Positions 8,019 to 17,083 of a stretch of 64,000 nt of DNA are shown piece after piece. Numbering within the stretch: position 1 is the stretch's first letter; each line of letters opens with the position of its first letter. The notes beneath the pieces are model-generated. The model searched no databases and had not been told where the DNA came from. It saw only the letters and a program-made list of their open reading frames with translations. This DNA is from Oscillospiraceae bacterium (lineage in GTDB: Bacteria > Bacillota > Clostridia > Oscillospirales > Ruminococcaceae). Made by a program: the position numbers and the translations under genes. Where the stretch lies: positions 124,001-188,000 of the forward strand of contig WRLY01000002.1 in the NCBI GenBank assembly GCA_009776305.1. Reading direction: 5' to 3'.

Positions 8019-8573
8019 TTAATATAACAATCCGATTTCAGAATCATAATCATCAAGCACTAACCTAAGAGCTGTATAAGCAATTGTGTCATAAACGTTA
8101 TCAGGTTGAGCGGTGAATTTTACGGGGATTTCAAGAGGTTGAATCTTTTTGCCTGAAAAGGCGGTTATTTCCCTGTTAAGCGAAATAACAATTCCGTCGT
8201 ATGTCAGGCTGGTATACGAAAAGGTATCTCGCACGCCCTTACCGCAGGGAATAACCCGCTGCTTAAATGTTTCAAGCGCGTTTAGCTGTGCGGTATTTTC
8301 GGCATTGGCAATGACTATGCTTTTCTCAGGGCTTATTTCCGGAAGCAGAGCGCTCGGAACCTCACCGAAAGCCTTCATTACCACAATACACTCATTCAGT
8401 TCAATAACGCCCAAATGCGGCGCGTCAAACACCAAAATATCATAGCCTTTTCCAAGGCGCGAAACCGAGTTTTCTTTTACATAAGTAACACTGTAAGTAT
8501 TTGTCAGATTGCTTTTTACAAGGCTTTCCAAGCCGGTATCTCCGCTGTTGCCTATTAAGAATACAGTAGTCAA
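8019..8573 (-). CDS. Unrecognised protein downstream of korC
   Basis: The 184-residue product has alternating beta and helix segments, starting MTTVFLIGNSGDTGLESLVK, and resembles a small Rossmann-like or receiver-like fold, but I recognise no family. A cysteine in the segment VIPCGKGVRDTFSYTSLTYD may matter. The start codon is TTG, chosen because GAGGTGAT sits just upstream. It is the last gene of the kor block, about 95 bases after korC, so co-transcription is plausible. No membrane segment is seen. Confidence 0.7.
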   Translation of the reverse strand: MTTVFLIGNSGDTGLESLVKSNLTNTYSVTYVKENSVSRLGKGYDILVFDAPHLGVIELNECIVVMKAFGEVPSALLPEISPEKSIVIANAENTAQLNALETFKQRVIPCGKGVRDTFSYTSLTYDGIVISLNREITAFSGKKIQPLEIPVKFTAQPDNVYDTIAYTALRLVLDDYDSEIGLLY

Positions 8574-8669
8574 GACAAATCACCTCGACTATAGCATGGC
8601 TTTTAAATATCGCAATATGCAAAATATTTATTACCGGACAATACCTAAACGCACCGATAGTCGGCAGGT

Positions 8670-9218
8670 TCAATAATTATACCCGATTCTAATCGCTTTC
8701 ATGTTAAGCGCTATAAGATGCTCCTTGCTTTGAGTAATTATTTTTTTCAAAGCTTTTTCCGCTACTTCAAGGGTGGAGGATTTGGTTTCTTTTAAAAGTT
8801 TTCCGAGCATGATTATGTTAGCCATGCCTTGCAATTCATTTTCAACGGCAAGCTTGGCGGCAGGAATATCAAAACGCACTACCCCATCGGGGACTTTTGT
8901 TTCGGAATTCACCAAAGAAGAGTCTACAAGCGCCATGCCGCCGGGCTTAATGTCAGATATAAATTTGTCGTAACTCGGCGTGTTCATGACAATCAGCAAA
9001 TCGGGCTTTAAAACCACAGGAGAACCTATGGGCGTGTCGCTGACGCAAACGGAGCAGTTGCAGGTTCCGCCGCGCATGGCGGGACCGTAGGAAGGCATCC
9101 AGGTAACCTCCTTGCCTTCAATAAGACCCATTTCGGCAAGCAGTTTGCCTGTGAAAAGTATTCCCTGACCGCCGAACCCTGCAATTAATATATTTATCGC
9201 TTTTTTTATATTATTCAT
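8670..9218 (-). CDS. korC: 2-oxoacid:ferredoxin oxidoreductase, gamma subunit
   Basis: The 182-residue gamma subunit belongs to the complex that oxidatively decarboxylates a 2-oxoacid, probably 2-oxoglutarate, to the acyl-CoA and reduces ferredoxin, or runs in reverse. The N-terminal GFGGQGILFTGKLLAEMG and the MRGGTCNCSV segment are diagnostic. It overlaps the end of korB by four bases, showing translational coupling. The KorDABC order with a separate small ferredoxin subunit is typical of the four-subunit 2-oxoglutarate enzyme in Clostridia; a branched-chain 2-oxoacid substrate cannot be excluded. Confidence 0.92.
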   Translation of the reverse strand: MNNIKKAINILIAGFGGQGILFTGKLLAEMGLIEGKEVTWMPSYGPAMRGGTCNCSVCVSDTPIGSPVVLKPDLLIVMNTPSYDKFISDIKPGGMALVDSSLVNSETKVPDGVVRFDIPAAKLAVENELQGMANIIMLGKLLKETKSSTLEVAEKALKKIITQSKEHLIALNMKAIRIGYNY

Positions 9219-9952
9219 ATTCCCGCCTCCTTATAAATTCCGAGCGGATAATAAGGGAGCATATCGCTTTTAAGGCGTTCAATGGCTTTCATTGGTGACA
9301 TTCCCCAATTTGTAGGACAGGTAGAAAGAATTTCTATAATCGAAAAGCCCTGCTTGTTCTTCTGGACTTCAAAACCTTTTCTTATTGCTTTCTTGGTAGC
9401 CAGTACGCTTTTCGGGTCATGAACCGAAGTTCGTTCGGCATAAGCTACGCCGTCAAGCTGTGAAAGCATTTCGCAAATCCTTATAGGGTATCCCTCGGTT
9501 TTAATATTTCTGCCATAGGGCGTGGTTTGGGTAATCTGACCGGGCAGGGTAGTGGGCGCCATTTGTCCGCCTGTCATTCCGTAGGTGGTATTATTTACAA
9601 AAATTATTGTTATATTTTCACCTCTTGCCGCGGCATGAACAGTTTCGCCAGTGCCGATTGCGGCAAGGTCTCCGTCCCCCTGATATGTAAAGACGAACTT
9701 ATCAGGATGTGCGCGCTTTATTCCGGTAGCTACCGCGGGAGAGCGACCGTGTGAAGCCTGCATCATGTCGCAGCCGAAATAAAAATATTCCAAAACAGAG
9801 CAACCCACAGGGCAAACCCCTATAGTATCGCCCTCAATCCCCATTTCGTCGATTACCTCCGCAACTAAGCGGTGAATAATACCGTGGGTACAGCCGGGGC
9901 AATAATGGGTCGGTATATCAATTAAAGCTTTGGGTCTTGTGAAATCAGGCAT
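9215..9952 (-). CDS. korB: 2-oxoacid:ferredoxin oxidoreductase, beta (TPP) subunit
   Basis: The 245-residue catalytic subunit binds thiamine diphosphate. The motif YCPGCTHG near the N-terminus supplies cluster cysteines, and GDGDLAAIGTGE followed by NNTTYGMTGGQ forms the TPP/magnesium site. Length is normal for the short KorB type. It abuts korA (one shared base) and overlaps korC by four bases, so the three subunits are translated together. Confidence 0.95.
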   Translation of the reverse strand: MPDFTRPKALIDIPTHYCPGCTHGIIHRLVAEVIDEMGIEGDTIGVCPVGCSVLEYFYFGCDMMQASHGRSPAVATGIKRAHPDKFVFTYQGDGDLAAIGTGETVHAAARGENITIIFVNNTTYGMTGGQMAPTTLPGQITQTTPYGRNIKTEGYPIRICEMLSQLDGVAYAERTSVHDPKSVLATKKAIRKGFEVQKNKQGFSIIEILSTCPTNWGMSPMKAIERLKSDMLPYYPLGIYKEAGI

Positions 9953-11010
9953 TATAACCCCTCCTTAATTTCCGTAATCTTATTGAAAATTTCCTCCGGA
10001 TTAGGCACAAAGCCGCCTGTTCTTCCGAAGAATTCAACCGGAAGTTTACATTCCAACGCCAACTTAACATCGTCAACCATCTGCCCCATTGACATTTCCA
10101 CAACTAAGACTTTACGGGCATTTTTGCAGGCGTCGCGTAGTTGCTTTTCGGGGAAAGGGAATAAGGTCAGCGGACGGAACCCCCCGGCGTTTATACCATT
10201 TTCCCGCGCCATATCAACAGCAGACCGCACCACCCTTGCTGTCGAACCATAAGCTACGACAACGATTTCAGCATCTTTCTCATAAACCGCACCGGTTTCT
10301 TTTTCCTTTATTTTCTCATAGCGTTCAAAACGCTCCTTTATGACGTTTTCAAGTTCAATAGGCTCTAAATAAAGCGAATTTATAATATTATGAGGACGCG
10401 AAAATCCATGACCCGAAGCTGCCCACGGCGGCTCGGAAACGCGGGCGTCCGATTCTTCAAAGTTATCAAAGCTTACCGGCTCCATCATCTGACCAAGTAC
10501 GCCGTCGGCTAAAATCATAACGGGCGTAAGGTATTCTTCAGCTATAGAAAAAGCTTTTTTGGTCATATCAACCATTTCCTGAACGGAAGACGGGGCTAAA
10601 ACCGGAACGCGAATATCGCCGTGTCCGATTGCCCTTGTGGACTGCCAGTAGTCCGCCTGGGACGGCTGAATACTGCCGAGACCCGGACCGCCGCGCTGTA
10701 CATTTACAATCACGCAAGGCAAATCTGCCCCCGCTATGTATGAAATTCCCTCGGTTTTAAGCGAAATTCCAGGCGAGGAGGAGCTTGTCATGCACCTTAC
10801 GCCGCTACCCGCGCAACCGTAGACCATGTTAATTGCTCCAATTTCAGATTCTGCCTGTAAAAATACCCCGCCTGTTTTGGGCATACGCTTTGCAAGATAC
10901 GCACCGATTTCATTCTGCGGTGTTATGGGATAGCCGAAGAAACATTTACAACCCGCACGGATTGCGGCTTCGGCAAGTGCCTCGTTACCTTTCATTAAAA
11001 CTTTTTCCAT
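9952..11010 (-). CDS. korA: 2-oxoacid:ferredoxin oxidoreductase, alpha subunit
   Basis: The 352-residue alpha subunit contains FFGYPITPQNEIGAYLA near the N-terminus and the pyruvate-ferredoxin-oxidoreductase core (domains I and II). A longer frame begins at 11025, but the AAGGAG that would serve translation overlaps that first ATG and is correctly spaced for the ATG at 11010, so the shorter start is chosen. It follows korD by about 25 bases. Confidence 0.93.
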   Translation of the reverse strand: MEKVLMKGNEALAEAAIRAGCKCFFGYPITPQNEIGAYLAKRMPKTGGVFLQAESEIGAINMVYGCAGSGVRCMTSSSSPGISLKTEGISYIAGADLPCVIVNVQRGGPGLGSIQPSQADYWQSTRAIGHGDIRVPVLAPSSVQEMVDMTKKAFSIAEEYLTPVMILADGVLGQMMEPVSFDNFEESDARVSEPPWAASGHGFSRPHNIINSLYLEPIELENVIKERFERYEKIKEKETGAVYEKDAEIVVVAYGSTARVVRSAVDMARENGINAGGFRPLTLFPFPEKQLRDACKNARKVLVVEMSMGQMVDDVKLALECKLPVEFFGRTGGFVPNPEEIFNKITEIKEGL

Positions 11011-11035
11011 TGCTTGCTCCTTCATTTATAATGAA

Positions 11036-11245
11036 TTAATTTTTATTAATGGTTATAACACAATCGGGACACATAACCGCGCATAGCGCACATGAGGTAC
11101 ATTCGTCCTGATTAATACATTCAGCCGTAATAAACCCCTCTTTGTTAAGTTTTTCCCTTTGCATTTTTACAATTCCTTTAGGGCAAGCAGTAGTGCAAAG
11201 CTCACAGCCCTTACAGCGGTCAAAATCTAAAATAAATCTTTGCAT
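11036..11245 (-). CDS. korD: 2-oxoacid:ferredoxin oxidoreductase, delta (ferredoxin) subunit
   Basis: A 69-residue ferredoxin with two CxxCxxCxxxCP motifs (CKGCELCTTACP and CTSCALCAVMCP) that would hold two [4Fe-4S] clusters and pass electrons from the TPP subunit. The start at 11245 is preceded by AGGAGGG; a longer in-frame extension to 11302 has no ribosome site and is left out. First gene of korDABC. Confidence 0.93.
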   Translation of the reverse strand: MQRFILDFDRCKGCELCTTACPKGIVKMQREKLNKEGFITAECINQDECTSCALCAVMCPDCVITINKN

Positions 11246-11359
11246 TTTAAATACCCTCCTCTTCAAGCACCAACGAGTGGTGAAATATTTTTCCTCTAAC
11301 ACTTGAGCTTTTTTTCAAACTAAGTTAATTCCTTTCATTTTCAATGTTTCCCTTATAAT

Positions 11360-11388
11360 TATATAAATTATCCTCACATTAACTACAA
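11360..11388 (-). promoter_or_regulatory. Candidate promoter for korDABC
   Basis: On the minus strand: -35 TTGTAG (11383-11388, overlapping the stop codon of the upstream ATPase gene), a 17-base spacer and -10 TATATA (11360-11365). The leader to korD would be about 110 bases. Confidence 0.4.
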
Positions 11389-12045
11389 CCACACCGGTTT
11401 AATTAAAATTTCAATCGGAAAATCAACCTTTTCACAATTCAAATCTTTTTTCCCCGCCGTAAAAACGAGCGGTATCCCTGCTTTTTCGGTGATTTTTTCG
11501 GCGTAGGGTAGGGTCGATTCTATATTCTGCGCCGTGGTTTCAGTTCCGAGGTTGGAATTGTTGATAATTCCGGTACATTTAAGTCCCGACGCGGTTTCGA
11601 TTTCACGCAGTAAATCCAGAGTATCATCGGCTTTTTGGGTTAAATAGCGGTATTGGTTCACCACGTAAAGCATTTGAACGCCTTGTACTAACAAAGTATC
11701 TTTATACCTGCCGAGCGCTTTCGCGCCCTCGTCATCGCCGCCAACGTCAATAATAGTATAATCGGAGTCTTTTATTATTCCCGCAATGTCAAAGCCGAGC
11801 GCGGGTATATCAACGCTTGAATTTGCGTATTTGGAGGCGATAACACATATTTTTTCGTTATCAAAAAGCTCTGCTCCATTCGTCTTTCCGGAAATTCTGA
11901 AATAAGGATTAACTATATCAAGGTCAATTATCGACACTTTACCTGTTTCAGCTAATTTTAACGCTAAATTAGCTGAAACATTAGTTTTTCCTGAACCGTA
12001 ATGTCCGGTAATAACCGTGACTTTATGGAAACTGTAATCGGTCAT
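11383..12045 (-). CDS. MinD/ParA-like P-loop ATPase
   Basis: The 220-residue product has a Walker [10 protein letters not shown] at residues 14-22, then [13 protein letters not shown] with the aspartates of a SIMIBI-class ATPase, and [10 protein letters not shown] as Walker B. It lacks the second lysine of the deviant ParA motif. The only neighbours are ftsH upstream (four-base ATGA overlap) and the kor genes downstream. Possible roles include cofactor or cluster delivery or a chaperone for the ferredoxin enzyme, but this is inference. Not a plasmid partition protein: no ParB is present. Confidence 0.8.
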   Translation of the reverse strand: MTDYSFHKVTVITGHYGSGKTNVSANLALKLAETGKVSIIDLDIVNPYFRISGKTNGAELFDNEKICVIASKYANSSVDIPALGFDIAGIIKDSDYTIIDVGGDDEGAKALGRYKDTLLVQGVQMLYVVNQYRYLTQKADDTLDLLREIETASGLKCTGIINNSNLGTETTAQNIESTLPYAEKITEKAGIPLVFTAGKKDLNCEKVDFPIEILIKPVWL

Positions 12046-14054
12046 TGGGTATTGTTTCCGCTGTTGTCGTCTTGTTTTTCAAGGGTATTTTTAAGCTGTT
12101 CTGAAAATTCATTTATTTCTGAAACAGGGGCGCTTTCAGAAATGGTAGAAACTTCTGAATCGGGCGTTTCGTCAAGAGCGGCTTTGGCTTCTTCCTTGAA
12201 GTCTTTATCCTTAATCAGCTCTAACTCGCCTTTCATTAACTTCTCAAAATCATCGCCGTCTATTTTCTCTTTTTCAAGCAGATAATTCGCTACAATATGA
12301 AGTTGCGCCATATTAATAGTAAGAATATCCTTTGACTTTTCATAGCCTGTTTCTACTATATTACGGATTTCGCCGTCTATTTCAGCGGCTACGTTTTCAG
12401 AATAATTGCGCCCTTGGGAATAATCCCGCCCAAGGAAAACCTCCGGATTCTCATGTCCGTAAACAATAGGACCTAATTTTTCAGAGAAACCATAGCGCGT
12501 AACCATGTTGCGGGCGATTTGTGTAGCGCGTACTATGTCGCTTGAAGCGCCTGTGGAAATATCGTCAAGAATAAGCTTTTCCGCCACTCGTCCGCCGAGC
12601 AGTACAATGATTTCTTCCTCAAACTCGGATTTGCTTTTATAGCTTTTATCATGCTCGGGCAAAGAAATAGTATACCCGCCCGCCATTCCGCGCGGAATAA
12701 TTGAAACCTGATGAACCTTGTCCTGCGTAGGGCAAAAATAAACGCATATAGCATGTCCCGCTTCGTGGTAGGCGGTAAGCTTTTTTTCCTTGTCGGTGAC
12801 GACTTTTGACTTTTTCTCAGGTCCTGCAATGACCTTAATGGTCGCTTCCTCTATATCCTTTTCCGTAATGGATTTCCTGTCAGCACGCGCTGCTAAAAGC
12901 GCCGCCTCATTGACTAAATTCTCCAAATCCGCGCCGGTAAAGCCGGCTGTGGATTTAGCAATTGTAGGAAGGGTTACATCGGGGGCTAAGTTTTTGTTGC
13001 GGGTGTGAACTTTTAGGATTTCCTCGCGCCCTTTTATGTCAGGATAATGCACCACGACCTGCCTGTCAAAACGACCGGGACGGAGCAGGGCAGGGTCTAA
13101 AATATCCCGTCTGTTGGTGGCGGCAATTATGATAATACCTTCGTTTTCAGCAAATCCGTCCATTTCCACAAGCAACTGGTTCAGGGTTTGTTCCCGCTCA
13201 TCGTGACCGCCTCCCAGTCCCGCGCCTCTATGACGCCCCACCGCGTCAATTTCATCTATAAATATAATTGAGGGGGTATTCTTTTTTGCCTGGTCAAACA
13301 GGTCGCGCACTCTTGACGCTCCCACACCCACGAACATTTCAACAAAGTCCGAGCCGCTTATAGAGAAAAAAGGTACATTTGCCTCTCCGGCTACGGCTTT
13401 GGCAAGGAGGGTTTTACCCGTTCCGGGAGGACCTACAAGCAGTACCCCTTTTGGAACGCGTGCGCCTATTTCCTGGTATTTTTTTGGATTTTTCAGGAAA
13501 TCAACTATTTCGGTCAATTCTTCTTTTTCTTCATCAGCACCCGCCACGTCATCAAAGGTCATTTTTTTGCCGGTTGCCGGCTGATGGCGGGTATTGGCTT
13601 TGGAAAACTGCGACATTTTACCGCCGCCCGCTGTCTGACGCATAATAACATAAGTGAAACCTATCATTAACCCGATTAACAGCAGATAGGGCAAAAAGTT
13701 TGTTAAAAAAGTGTTGTCGCTGGGTCTTATATAATCCTGAACCAACGGCTGACTCGGGTTTTGTTCGTTAAATTCTTTTCTGTAATCCGCGGTTTCATCA
13801 AGGAAACGCCCGATAAAAGGAACGATGTAAACATGTTCCTCATTACTTCCGCGCAGTTTATAGGTTAGTTGACCTGAGCCGATGTTAAGCGAGTACTCTG
13901 TTACGTTGAATTTATCAAAATGCTCAATTATTGTTGAATATTTTTCGGTCGTTCCTCCGTTGCCCACGAGACTGAGCATATAAATTAACCCCAAAATCAA
14001 AGCAATTATGACCGCTACATAAATCAGCGTACCTTTATGTTTGTTTGACTGCAT
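12042..14054 (-). CDS. ftsH: ATP-dependent zinc metalloprotease FtsH
   Basis: A membrane-anchored AAA protease for quality control of membrane and regulatory proteins. Two transmembrane segments (about residues 8-31 and 119-139) flank an extracytoplasmic domain. The AAA core has Walker A GPPGTGKT near 210, Walker B IIFIDEID and the arginine-finger region, and the peptidase has HEAGH near 435. About 670 residues, normal length. The start at 14054 is preferred over the ATG 27 bases upstream because AAAGGCGG lies just before it. The order tilS-hpt-ftsH is conserved in Firmicutes. Confidence 0.97.
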   Translation of the reverse strand: MQSNKHKGTLIYVAVIIALILGLIYMLSLVGNGGTTEKYSTIIEHFDKFNVTEYSLNIGSGQLTYKLRGSNEEHVYIVPFIGRFLDETADYRKEFNEQNPSQPLVQDYIRPSDNTFLTNFLPYLLLIGLMIGFTYVIMRQTAGGGKMSQFSKANTRHQPATGKKMTFDDVAGADEEKEELTEIVDFLKNPKKYQEIGARVPKGVLLVGPPGTGKTLLAKAVAGEANVPFFSISGSDFVEMFVGVGASRVRDLFDQAKKNTPSIIFIDEIDAVGRHRGAGLGGGHDEREQTLNQLLVEMDGFAENEGIIIIAATNRRDILDPALLRPGRFDRQVVVHYPDIKGREEILKVHTRNKNLAPDVTLPTIAKSTAGFTGADLENLVNEAALLAARADRKSITEKDIEEATIKVIAGPEKKSKVVTDKEKKLTAYHEAGHAICVYFCPTQDKVHQVSIIPRGMAGGYTISLPEHDKSYKSKSEFEEEIIVLLGGRVAEKLILDDISTGASSDIVRATQIARNMVTRYGFSEKLGPIVYGHENPEVFLGRDYSQGRNYSENVAAEIDGEIRNIVETGYEKSKDILTINMAQLHIVANYLLEKEKIDGDDFEKLMKGELELIKDKDFKEEAKAALDETPDSEVSTISESAPVSEINEFSEQLKNTLEKQDDNSGNNTQ

Positions 14055-14108
14055 TTTACCGCCTTTCTGTGCTGTCCGCACTTTTGCGGACTTGCTCTCT
14101 ATAAATGT

Positions 14109-14645
14109 CTATTGATAAACTTCTCTTTTTAAAACACCGATATAAGGCAGACTTCTGTACCGCTCGGCGTAGTCTAATCCATACCCTACAAGGAACTCGT
14201 TTTCAACCTTAAAACAGGTATAGTCTGCCTTTACTTTTTTCTCATATCCAAGGTTTTTATCTAATAAAACCGCGATTTTAAGTGAACCGGGCTGTTTTTC
14301 CGAAAGGATATGTATAAGCGCCGAAAGCGTCACGGCGGTGTCCAAAATATCCTCCACAATGATTACGTCGCGCCCCTCTAAGCTGATGTCGGGCTCTTTA
14401 AGGATTCGGAGCTTTCCGGAGCTTTGCGAACCCATGCCATAAGATTTGGCTGTGATAAAGTCAACGTCACAGGGCAGGTCAATCGCCCTTATCAAATCGG
14501 AGTGAAAAATCCACGCGCCTTTTAACACGCAAAGAATTAGTGGCGTTTTCCCTTTGTAGTCTTCAGTAATGGTTTTTCCGAGGCTTTCAACCGCCTCGGC
14601 TATACGATTCCGGTCGTATAAAACCCTTTCAATGTCCTTGTTCAT
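14109..14645 (-). CDS. hpt: Hypoxanthine phosphoribosyltransferase
   Basis: Salvages hypoxanthine and guanine to IMP and GMP using PRPP. The 178-residue product contains the PRPP motif VIIVEDILDTAVTLSAL and the lysine-containing PLILCVLKGAWIF loop. The start at 14645 is chosen because GAAAGGA, which overlaps an upstream ATG, is correctly spaced for it. Sits between tilS and ftsH in the usual Firmicute order. Confidence 0.94.
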   Translation of the reverse strand: MNKDIERVLYDRNRIAEAVESLGKTITEDYKGKTPLILCVLKGAWIFHSDLIRAIDLPCDVDFITAKSYGMGSQSSGKLRILKEPDISLEGRDVIIVEDILDTAVTLSALIHILSEKQPGSLKIAVLLDKNLGYEKKVKADYTCFKVENEFLVGYGLDYAERYRSLPYIGVLKREVYQ

Positions 14646-14688
14646 AACAAATCCTTTCAATTATAACATAATATAAATAAAAAATCAA

Positions 14689-15729
14689 TCAATTTCTTCT
14701 GTAATTTTGCCGAATCGTTTCAATATAAAGCAAATTATCCTTTACAATCGCAAATTTGTTTTTTGCTAAGTTGATTTTGCCGTTTGCGGCAGGCTTTTCG
14801 CTTGGGGCGGACTTTCCGCTTGGGGCGGACTTTTCGCTTGGGGTAAGCATTGAAACAATGCCGTTGATTCTTAAATTAGAGGGTGATATATTATTTTGGG
14901 ATAAAATGAGTGAAATTATACGGTTCAGAATAGCGGGGTGAAGATTTAAAAGAGCGTCTGCTCTGTAGGCGTTGGTATCGGGAACAGCGGCGTCTTTAAG
15001 GGCTGAAACTGCAATATCGTGCAAATATTCATCGTCACGGCGCAAAGTTTCTCCCATTCTCGTAATTCCCGCTTTAAGTGACGGATTTATTTTTTGTAAT
15101 AACGGCATAACGTTATTTCGGAGGTAGTTTCTGGTGAATTTATCGGAAAAATTACTTTCATCGACCACAAAATCAATGTTTTTTTCTTTAATATAGGCTG
15201 AAATCTCAGCCCTCTGAGTTTCTATAAGCGGGCGAATGATATTCTCCCTTATGGGCGGAATACCGCAAAGCCCCTTTAAAGCCGTCCCACGTATAAGATT
15301 AAGCAGAACTGTCTCGGTATTATCGTCCGCATTGTGGGCGGTTGCGATTAAAACATTTGTTCCTATATCGAAAAAAAACGAATATCTTGTTTCCCTTGCA
15401 CACTCTTCAAGGCTTTGATGCTTTTTTTGAAGTGATTTTACATCGGCTCTGTGAACCTTTAAGGGTATTTGCAGCTTTTTGCATAACTCTATGACAAATT
15501 TTTCGTCGTCATCGCTTTGCTCTCCGCGAAGTAAGTGGTTTATATGGCAGGCTTCAAGCGTAATCCCAAGCTCCTCTTTAAGTTCAAGCATTACATAAAG
15601 AAGACAAACGCTGTCCGCGCCGCCCGAAAGCCCGATTATGACTTTATCACCGCGCCGAATCATATTATATTTTGTAATTGTGCTTTGTACATTGCGGGTT
15701 GTCTGTTGTCCGTCAAAATTCGCTAACAT
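14689..15729 (-). CDS. tilS: tRNA(Ile) lysidine synthase, short form
   Basis: Converts C34 of the CAU-anticodon isoleucine tRNA to lysidine. The PP-loop SGGADSVCL lies near residue 37, with HINHLLRGEQSDDDE and TAHNADDNTETVLLNLIRG further on. The 346-residue product is shorter than the roughly 430-470 of Bacillus or E. coli; the C-terminal TilS domain appears reduced to a short stretch after a repeat (T-P-S-E-K-S-A-P-S-G-K type). The start at 15729 overlaps dnaB by 17 bases and has GGAG upstream; an in-frame start at 15771 would overlap dnaB by 59. Confidence 0.9.
   Translation of the reverse strand: MLANFDGQQTTRNVQSTITKYNMIRRGDKVIIGLSGGADSVCLLYVMLELKEELGITLEACHINHLLRGEQSDDDEKFVIELCKKLQIPLKVHRADVKSLQKKHQSLEECARETRYSFFFDIGTNVLIATAHNADDNTETVLLNLIRGTALKGLCGIPPIRENIIRPLIETQRAEISAYIKEKNIDFVVDESNFSDKFTRNYLRNNVMPLLQKINPSLKAGITRMGETLRRDDEYLHDIAVSALKDAAVPDTNAYRADALLNLHPAILNRIISLILSQNNISPSNLRINGIVSMLTPSEKSAPSGKSAPSEKPAANGKINLAKNKFAIVKDNLLYIETIRQNYRRN
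14795..14848 (-). repeat. 18-bp in-frame tandem repeat in tilS
   Basis: Three 18-base units (14795-14812, 14813-14830, 14831-14848) encode S-[E/G]-K-S-A-P or close variants on the minus strand. A related unit occurs in the nucleotidyltransferase gene at 25298-25369. Confidence 0.85.
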
Positions 15730-17059
15730 GAATAAACTCCGCACTTGTGAAAGAGTAAAACTCCCCTTCAAAGTTCAAATCTACTTTTCCCGTTTCCCCC
15801 CTGCGGTTTTTGGAAATAATACATTCGCATTTATTGGGGAACTCGGTTTCCTTATCGTAAAAGCTTTCACGGTATAACATTAATACAATATCCGCGTCCT
15901 GTTCAATCGCACCAGAATCCCGCAAATCCGAAAGCATGGGACGCCTGTCTTGCCGACCCTCCACCGCACGCGAAAGCTGCGACGCTAATATAACGGCTAT
16001 TCCCAGTTCTTTTGCCATTATTTTAAGACTTCTCGTAATTTCAGAAATTTCGTTGACTCTGTTCAGGTCCTTGCGATTGGTTGACATAAGCTGCAAATAA
16101 TCTATAACCACCACTCCGAGATTATTCATACGCCTTAGTTTGGCTTTCATTTCTCCAACCGAAATATTAGGAGTGTCGTCTATATAAATTTCCAAACCCG
16201 ACAGAAATTCCGCCGCCTCGCTTATGTTTTTCCAGCCGTTGCGGTCTATGTCGCCTTTTCTCATCCGGTCGGCTGTAACCCGCGCTTCTGAAACTAAAAG
16301 ACGTTCAACAAGCTGTTCCCTTGACATCTCAAAACTGAAAACAGCTATTTTCTTGTCGCGGTATTTTTTCGCCACACCGACAGCCATGTTAATCGCGAAA
16401 GTGGTTTTTCCCATACTGGGTCTGCCGGCGATTAAAATTAAATCGGCGGGAGCAAGCCCGAATATTAAGCCGTCCAATCGTTCAAAAGAAGTGTTTATAT
16501 ACTTGCTTTCATGAGCCTTTGGGTCGGCGGCAATTTCTGAAAGCTCTTTTACTTTCTCAAAAACCGTAGGCTTAATGGGTATTAAGCCGGATATGTCTTT
16601 CTCGCTTCTTATATTATAAATCTTAGTTTCGGCAAAATCCAATAAATGCTGAGGTTCTTCCGTTCCCGCGCTTGCCAAATCGAAAATCTCATTGGAGGCA
16701 AACATAAGCTGCCTTACCATATATTTGTCGGAGATAATAGTCGCGTAGCTTTCAATACTGGAGGGGCTGACCGCTGATTCCATAAGTCTTACAAGATAGG
16801 TTTTCGCGTCCGCTTGATTATCAAATACGTTTTTACGTACCGCGCTTTCAATTACTGTTATTATGTCAATCGGTTGTCCCGTTATGAACATTTGTAGCAT
16901 AATCGAAAAAATTTCACTGTGTAGACCGACGTGAAAGCTCTGCGGGTTCAGCTTGTTCACAACATCGGCAATAAGCTTGGAATCAAGCAGAACAGAGCCT
17001 AAGACCGCCTGCTCGGCGTCAAGGCTGTAGGGGAGATTAGCATCGTTGATGTTAGCCAT
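15713..17059 (-). CDS. dnaB: Replicative DNA helicase
   Basis: Hexameric fork helicase, 448 residues as usual. The N-terminal domain (PYSLDAEQAVLGSVLLD) is followed by the RecA-like motor with Walker A AGRPSMGKTTFA near residue 212, Walker B VVVIDYLQLM and the C-terminal SDLRDSGAIEQDADIV. No intein. It follows rplI with a TraB-family gene between them; rplI-dnaB linkage is conserved in Firmicutes. Confidence 0.97.
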   Translation of the reverse strand: MANINDANLPYSLDAEQAVLGSVLLDSKLIADVVNKLNPQSFHVGLHSEIFSIMLQMFITGQPIDIITVIESAVRKNVFDNQADAKTYLVRLMESAVSPSSIESYATIISDKYMVRQLMFASNEIFDLASAGTEEPQHLLDFAETKIYNIRSEKDISGLIPIKPTVFEKVKELSEIAADPKAHESKYINTSFERLDGLIFGLAPADLILIAGRPSMGKTTFAINMAVGVAKKYRDKKIAVFSFEMSREQLVERLLVSEARVTADRMRKGDIDRNGWKNISEAAEFLSGLEIYIDDTPNISVGEMKAKLRRMNNLGVVVIDYLQLMSTNRKDLNRVNEISEITRSLKIMAKELGIAVILASQLSRAVEGRQDRRPMLSDLRDSGAIEQDADIVLMLYRESFYDKETEFPNKCECIISKNRRGETGKVDLNFEGEFYSFTSAEFIHVSEF

Positions 17060-17083
17060 TATAATTTTCCTTCGCCCTTTGAA

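Noticed and set aside
11383-12045. Plasmid partition ParA
   Set aside because: No ParB, no centromere-like repeats, and the neighbourhood is chromosomal housekeeping.
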